Source of the DNA: Aeromonas hydrophila subsp. hydrophila ATCC 7966
GTDB taxonomy: Bacteria; Pseudomonadota; Gammaproteobacteria; Enterobacterales; Aeromonadaceae
Length of the DNA: 64,000 nt
Direction of reading: 5' to 3'
Assembly: GCF_000014805.1 (NCBI RefSeq)
Contig: NC_008570.1
Span: 4,303,501-4,367,500, forward strand
Position numbers and translations under genes: made by a program. How positions within the stretch are numbered: position 1 is the stretch's first letter; every line of letters starts with the position of its first letter. This document shows, in pieces, positions 58,911 through 64,000 of this stretch. The notes under the pieces are model-generated. The model was not told where the DNA came from, searched no databases, and worked only from the letters and a program-made list of their open reading frames with translations.

Positions 58911-61900
58911 TCAGCTGCCCGCCATGCACTGGGTATGAGTGCCTGGCTGCAGATACGGCATCAGCAGCGGGGCCATCCCCTTGAGCACCTGCACCGGCAG
59001 GGCGGAGGTGAAGCGGAACTTGTCGGACTGGCTGCCCGGCACATAGGCCGTCAGGGTGCCGAAGTGATCCTCTCCCAGATAGAAGACGAAGGTGGCGGTC
59101 CGGTTGCGAGCCAGCGAGCTGGTCACGTTGCCGTAGCGGCCGACCGTTTCAATCCGGTTGTCGCCCGTCCCCGTCTTGCCACCCATCTGCAGCACGGTAC
59201 CATCCGGCAGGGCGAAGGCGCCGGCAATCCGTCTAGCCGTGCCCCCTTCCACCACCTTCGACAGCGCGTTGCGCAGCGCGGTGGCCACCTCGACCGGCAG
59301 CACCCGGGTCCCCTCGGTCTGCGCTGGCTGGAACTCGGTTTCGAACGGCGTGCCCTTGGCAAACGACAGATGCTCGATGCGCAGGGTCGGCGCACGAATG
59401 CCACCGTTCTGGATGATCCCCATCAGCTCGGCCAACGCAGCAGGGCGATCGCCCGAGCTGCCCAGGGCCGTTGCCAGCGATGGTACCAGGTGATCGAACG
59501 GGTAGCCCAGTCTGGCCCAGCGTTGATGGATGTCCAGGAAGGCCTCGACCTCTAGCATGGTGCGGATCCGGCTGTCGCGGGCGCTACGGTGGCGGGTCTT
59601 GAACAGCCAGCTGTAGACCTCCTGCCGCTCGTCCCGGCTCGCCTCGACGGCATCGGCGAAGGTCGCCTTGTCGAACTCCTTGAGATAGGAGAGCAGCCAC
59701 AGCTCCAGCGGGTGCACCCGGGCGATATAGCCTTGATCCGGCAGCGAATACTTGCCGGGACCATAGCTGGTATAGAGCTGCTCGATACGACGATCGCTCA
59801 ACTTCTCCCGCGGCAGGCGCTTCGCCAGGAAGGCAGCGAACGTCTCCTGCGACGCATCCGGCATCAGGTAGCGGTGTACGGCTGCCAGGCGCACGGCGCT
59901 GGGCTTGAGACCATCCAGGAAGGTATCGAGCTGCTCATCCGCAGTCTTGCCACGGTATTTGCGCCAGAAGCGCAGCAGATAGGTCTGCCCCTCTTTATCC
60001 GCAAACTTGGCCAGATACTCGGTACGGCGCGGATCCTTGTCATCCTTGAGCAACTGGGCACGGTTGCCCTCCCGGTAGAGGCTGTAGCGAACGATGTCAC
60101 GCATCAGGCGCACGAACGGCAGGTTGATGGATTCACGCAGCGCGTCGCGAATGGCCGGGATGCGGCCATTGTCCTCACGCCGGAAGTTGTTGAAGGTGTG
60201 CATGCCACCGCCGGTGAAGAATCCCTCGTTCGGGCTGGCGGAGTATTTGCGATCGAGCGCCGCCTCCAGCATGGGTGGCAGGCTCTTGTCCTTGGCGGTC
60301 ATCAGGTAGGAGACGGCCCAGCGGCTGATGTTGTCCTGCTCCGATACCTCTATCTTGCGCAGGCTCTCGGCCGACATGTCCGCGTAGTTATCGTGCAGCT
60401 CGGAGACGATCTCCAGATAGGTGGTCAGCACCCGCAGCTTGGCGGTTGACCCCAGCTCCAGCTTGCTGCCCTCGTTGATGTCGAACGGCTGATCCGTGTT
60501 GTCGGTCTGCACCCGCACCTTGAAGCCCTGCGGGGACTTCTCGAACAGCGTGAAGCTGTACTTCACGTCTCCCGTCTTCTCCGGCGAGAGCAGGCGCTCA
60601 CCAAACAGCCCCACCTGGGCTGCAAACGTCGGGTCGGCCAGCTGCTGCAGGTAGCGAGAGACCTCGTTTTGCAGCGGCATGTTGAGGCTGGTGTCGGCCG
60701 TCAGATCGAGTCGATCCAGATCGTAGAGCTGCACCCCGAGCTGACGGCTCAAACGGGTGCGGGCAACTTGCAGGCCCTTGTTGTTGTTGACCTTGGTCAC
60801 CGCCGGGGACTGCAGGAAATCACGGAACGAGATCTTGGCCTTCAGCGCGGCCTCCATCAACGGCGGCGTGATCATCCCCTCCTGTACGAACAGCCGCAGA
60901 TAGCTGTCGGTCAGGGTCGCCAGTGCATCACGCCCCTGCGCCAGATAGTAGGAGGGTCGGCGATGGGCAATCATCAGCGAGACCACCTGGCGCAGCGCCA
61001 GGCCCTGCTCTGCCAGCGAGGCATCCTGGTTGCGCGCAGGGTCCAGCAGCCGGTTTACCTCGTCCACATTGGCGCCAAACCATACCCAGAGACCATCCCC
61101 CAGGCCGTGCACTTCTCCATAGCCAGGAGCCGCAGAGAGCGGGACCGAGTTGAGATAGGCCCAGGCAACCAGTTTGCGCGCCTCCAGCGTCTTGGGTCCC
61201 AACCGGTAGGCCCGCACACTGGCAGACGCCATCTGGCGGATCTTCTCGGTGGGGGACAGCGTCAGGCCATCCGGCGAGTGGCGATACTTCTCGACCTGAG
61301 TCGCCAGTGTGCTGCCGCCGGCCGACTGATCCTGCATATCGAGCGCCTTGCCGACCTGGGACATGGCCGCCTTGGCAAAACGGGGCCAATCCACAGCCGG
61401 GTTCGCCAGCGGCTGCTCGTTGCTGAGCAGGTCACGGTTTTCGATGAACAGGAGCGACTGGATCACCAGCGGCGGGATGGAGGCAAAATCCGGGTAATAG
61501 TGGGTCGGATACTTGAATTGATAGAAGGGCTCCGCCCGGCAGTCGTGCAGGGTCAGGCCGGCTTGCACCTTCTCGGTATAAGGCACGAAAAAGCCGCGAC
61601 TGGCATAGTCATACAAGGCATCGGAGAAATGTACCTGCTCGCTGACCTGATAACCCCGTTGCAGCAAGCGCTCCTGCATCATGGGCAACAGCACATAGCC
61701 GAGCCGCTTGTCGAAGGGACCGTCTTCGGGGAAGGCAATCTGCTTGCTGGGACCCGGTTCGACCTGATAGGTCAGCTTGGCCGCATAGCGGGAGATCTCC
61801 TGCGACTGCAGGCGGGAAGTCTGCATCTCATAACCGACCAGAGCAATCACCGCAGCCAGGCACAGCAAAAAGAAAAAGCAGAACAACCAGCGCCACCAGG

Positions 61901-61994
61901 AACGACGCTTGCGCTTGTACTTGCCGTCCGCGCTTGGGACAGATGAATCCTGAGATGCCACTTTGTTCAAATCCGTCTGTTCTGATGCGCCCAT
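58911..61994 (-). CDS. Very long class A penicillin-binding protein (GT51 plus transpeptidase)
   Basis: A bitopic inner-membrane protein of 1027 residues, well above PBP1A/1B (about 800-850). One membrane helix (about 33-54), then a GT51 domain with a diverged first motif (Glu185 in FIENRDLL, where classical PBPs have EDRxF), GGSTLATQVEK and YLNSVPL. The transpeptidase domain has Ser516 (GSTAK), SIN at 622-624 and Lys940 (GGKTGTG). About 315 residues separate SxN and KTG, so a large insertion lies there. GTG at 62033 would add 13 residues; ATG 61994 has a GGTGGGG site. Probably a peptidoglycan synthase of specialised role; PBP1A partner LpoA is also in the window, but pairing is not implied. 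Confidence 0.82.
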   Translation of the reverse strand: MGASEQTDLNKVASQDSSVPSADGKYKRKRRSWWRWLFCFFFLLCLAAVIALVGYEMQTSRLQSQEISRYAAKLTYQVEPGPSKQIAFPEDGPFDKRLGYVLLPMMQERLLQRGYQVSEQVHFSDALYDYASRGFFVPYTEKVQAGLTLHDCRAEPFYQFKYPTHYYPDFASIPPLVIQSLLFIENRDLLSNEQPLANPAVDWPRFAKAAMSQVGKALDMQDQSAGGSTLATQVEKYRHSPDGLTLSPTEKIRQMASASVRAYRLGPKTLEARKLVAWAYLNSVPLSAAPGYGEVHGLGDGLWVWFGANVDEVNRLLDPARNQDASLAEQGLALRQVVSLMIAHRRPSYYLAQGRDALATLTDSYLRLFVQEGMITPPLMEAALKAKISFRDFLQSPAVTKVNNNKGLQVARTRLSRQLGVQLYDLDRLDLTADTSLNMPLQNEVSRYLQQLADPTFAAQVGLFGERLLSPEKTGDVKYSFTLFEKSPQGFKVRVQTDNTDQPFDINEGSKLELGSTAKLRVLTTYLEIVSELHDNYADMSAESLRKIEVSEQDNISRWAVSYLMTAKDKSLPPMLEAALDRKYSASPNEGFFTGGGMHTFNNFRREDNGRIPAIRDALRESINLPFVRLMRDIVRYSLYREGNRAQLLKDDKDPRRTEYLAKFADKEGQTYLLRFWRKYRGKTADEQLDTFLDGLKPSAVRLAAVHRYLMPDASQETFAAFLAKRLPREKLSDRRIEQLYTSYGPGKYSLPDQGYIARVHPLELWLLSYLKEFDKATFADAVEASRDERQEVYSWLFKTRHRSARDSRIRTMLEVEAFLDIHQRWARLGYPFDHLVPSLATALGSSGDRPAALAELMGIIQNGGIRAPTLRIEHLSFAKGTPFETEFQPAQTEGTRVLPVEVATALRNALSKVVEGGTARRIAGAFALPDGTVLQMGGKTGTGDNRIETVGRYGNVTSSLARNRTATFVFYLGEDHFGTLTAYVPGSQSDKFRFTSALPVQVLKGMAPLLMPYLQPGTHTQCMAGS

Positions 61995-62046
61995 ATCAGC
62001 CCCACCATGGTTGCGCAATTTATTGTGTTTCACTCAAGCTTAGTCG

Positions 62047-62067
62047 TTTCAAGTCAATGGCTTGAAA
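62047..62067 (-). repeat. Inverted repeat upstream of the long PBP gene
   Basis: TTTCAAG and CTTGAAA arms with a 7-base spacer, 53-73 bases upstream of the 61994 start. It may be an operator or a transcript hairpin. No protein can be assigned. Confidence 0.4.
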
Positions 62068-62163
62068 ACTATTGACCGCTTTGTAGTGATGGTAACAGGG
62101 CGATCATGAAAAGGGGAGCCGATTGTTGCAGCGCAGTGAGAGATCCGAGCTGATGGCAGAAAG

Positions 62164-62192
62164 CAAAACACCGGCCTATGGCCGGTGTTTTG
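62164..62192. terminator. Terminator after the DUF496 gene
   Basis: AAAACACCGGCC TAT GGCCGGTGTTTT is a perfect 12-bp stem with A/T ends, 18 bases beyond the DUF496 stop on the minus strand. Confidence 0.88.
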
Positions 62193-62210
62193 AGAAGACA
62201 GTGAGCAGGC

Positions 62211-62528
62211 TTATTTGCTGGAACTCATCGCCTTGAGCTTGGTGCTCAGCTCTTTACGCTCTTTGGACAGCTCGGCATTCTTGATGATGTGGTCGTCCAC
62301 ACGCTCTTCATAATCAGCCCGCATGTTGGCGATGATGGCTTGCACCTCATCGATGCTCATACCCGGTTTGATGTAATCGCTCAGGTTGTCGAGCAGCAGC
62401 ACCCGCTTCTGGTTGTCACGGACCTTCTTCTCGTTGTCCGCAATTTCACGCTTGAGTTTGTTCTGACGACGGGACATACGCACATATTCCAGTACATCGC
62501 TGAAGGTGGACTTGTTTACTTGTTCCAT
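62211..62528 (-). CDS. yeeX: DUF496 family protein (YeeX)
   Basis: A 105-residue, highly charged helical protein of unknown function, close to E. coli YeeX (109). The segment [20 protein letters not shown] is nearly identical to it. Coiled coil is predicted over most of the length. The ATG at 62528 (MEQVNKSTF) matches the family start; an upstream in-frame start at 62567 would add 13 unrelated residues. Confidence 0.92.
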   Translation of the reverse strand: MEQVNKSTFSDVLEYVRMSRRQNKLKREIADNEKKVRDNQKRVLLLDNLSDYIKPGMSIDEVQAIIANMRADYEERVDDHIIKNAELSKERKELSTKLKAMSSSK

Positions 62529-62778
62529 ATCGATACCACTGACGTAAGGTTGATAAAAGCAGGCCAAGTTGCATCCGTACTAAAGAAACCAGCATGAGAG
62601 AGTACGGGCCAACCCAAGATGCCTTTACTCTACCGAGTTATGAGGCAGATACAACCCTAATTGCAGGGCTCACGCCGGGTTTCGGCACTAGAGAGCCGAG
62701 TGAACAACAGGGTGGAAAGCAGTGCAGGCTCTCCATCCAAAGGCGCATATCAGGGGTGAGATAAGACGAATTTCAGGC

Positions 62779-62812
62779 AATAAAAAACCCCGCTCATCTG
62801 AGCGGGGTTTCT
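62779..62812 (-). terminator. rRNA operon terminator
   Basis: AACCCCGCTCA TC TGAGCGGGGTT is a perfect 11-bp stem, followed on the minus strand by a T-run (plus-strand AATAAAAAA). It lies about 10-40 bases beyond the 5S 3' end. The 210 bases between it and yeeX (62568-62778) hold no gene I can support. Confidence 0.92.
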
Positions 62813-62820
62813 CGTGTTGG

Positions 62821-62939
62821 GTGCCTGGCAGTGTCCTACTCTCGCATGGCGAATGCCACACTACCATCGGCGCTACCGCGTTTCACTTCTGAGTTCGGCA
62901 AGGGATCAGGTGGTTCCACGGCGCTATGGCCGCCAGGCA
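62821..62939 (-). rRNA. rrf: 5S ribosomal RNA
   Basis: On the minus strand the sequence starts TGCCTGGCGGCCATAGCGC and ends with CACTGCCAGGCA, the terminal helix of 5S rRNA. The CCGAACTCAGAAGTGAAACG loop is conserved. About 119 nucleotides. No tRNA gene lies between it and the terminator. Confidence 0.97.
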
Positions 62940-63015
62940 AATTCTTCAATCTGAGAAAGCTGACATAAGTAGTTTCGTATTTGTCACAAGGCTCGAAACA
63001 CTTCTTGGGTGTTGT

Positions 63016-64000
<985 letters not shown>

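Overview
This is a chromosomal window from a gammaproteobacterium, almost certainly an Aeromonas. The evidence is a GC content of roughly 60%, the gene order (dcw cluster, mraZ, rnpB, rsmI-lpoA-yraN-diaA-dolP, sspBA, petABC, rpsI-rplM, zapE/zapG, degQ-degS, npr to kdsD, mlaFEDCB-ibaG-murA), and protein sequences that resemble E. coli and Vibrio homologues without being identical to them. Nearly all of the window is core genome. No insertion sequence, prophage, integron, CRISPR array or tRNA was found.

Layout. 0-5 kb: end of zapD, yacG, a shared terminator, then on the minus strand mutT, an orphan TPR/glycosyltransferase-like gene and secA. 5-22.7 kb: on the minus strand, the division and cell wall (dcw) cluster mraZ-rsmH-ftsL-ftsI-murE-murF-mraY-murD-ftsW-murG-murC-ftsQ-ftsA-ftsZ-lpxC, then an M23 peptidase gene between lpxC and secA. 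ddlB is missing between murC and ftsQ, and no secM precedes secA. Three 10-bp-spaced MraZ boxes overlap the predicted mra start point. 22.7-28 kb: an AT-rich gap, rnpB, rsmI, and the forward cluster lpoA-yraN-diaA-dolP. 28-34.3 kb, minus strand: sspB-sspA, petABC (cytochrome bc1), rpsI-rplM and zapE. 34.3-37.4 kb, plus strand: zapG, degQ (with a sigma-E-like promoter) and degS.

37.6-45.2 kb is the most distinctive region. It is a compact forward operon of a stand-alone PRD protein, an SFCGS-family protein, DUF4312, two polytopic membrane proteins (DUF4311 and DUF4310), a metal-dependent amidohydrolase, a DgaE-like PLP ammonia lyase and a DgaF-like KDGP aldolase. A LicR/MtlR-type regulator (HTH, PRDs, EIIB-like, EIIA) follows. 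It reads as uptake plus catabolism of an acylated amino-sugar acid, in which four uncharacterised proteins stand where the mannose-family PTS permease sits in the Salmonella dga operon. A 20-bp near-palindrome lies upstream. I regard this as the best candidate in the window for an undescribed system.

45.2-52 kb, minus strand: npr, rapZ, ptsN, hpf, rpoN, lptB, lptA, lptC, kdsC, kdsD (nitrogen PTS, sigma-54, LPS export, Kdo synthesis). Divergent from it is mlaFEDCB-ibaG-murA (outer-membrane lipid asymmetry, then the first step of peptidoglycan synthesis). 56.8-62.6 kb: tldE (minus), darP (plus), a very long class A penicillin-binding protein (minus) and a DUF496 gene (minus). The window ends in the 3' part of an rRNA operon on the minus strand (5S complete, 23S partial).

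Most of the window serves envelope building: precursor synthesis (murA, murC-F, mraY, murG), septation (fts genes, zapD, zapE, zapG), polymerases and their activators (ftsW, ftsI, lpoA, the long PBP), LPS (lpxC, kdsC, kdsD, lptA-C), lipid asymmetry (mla), and envelope quality control (degQ, degS, dolP).
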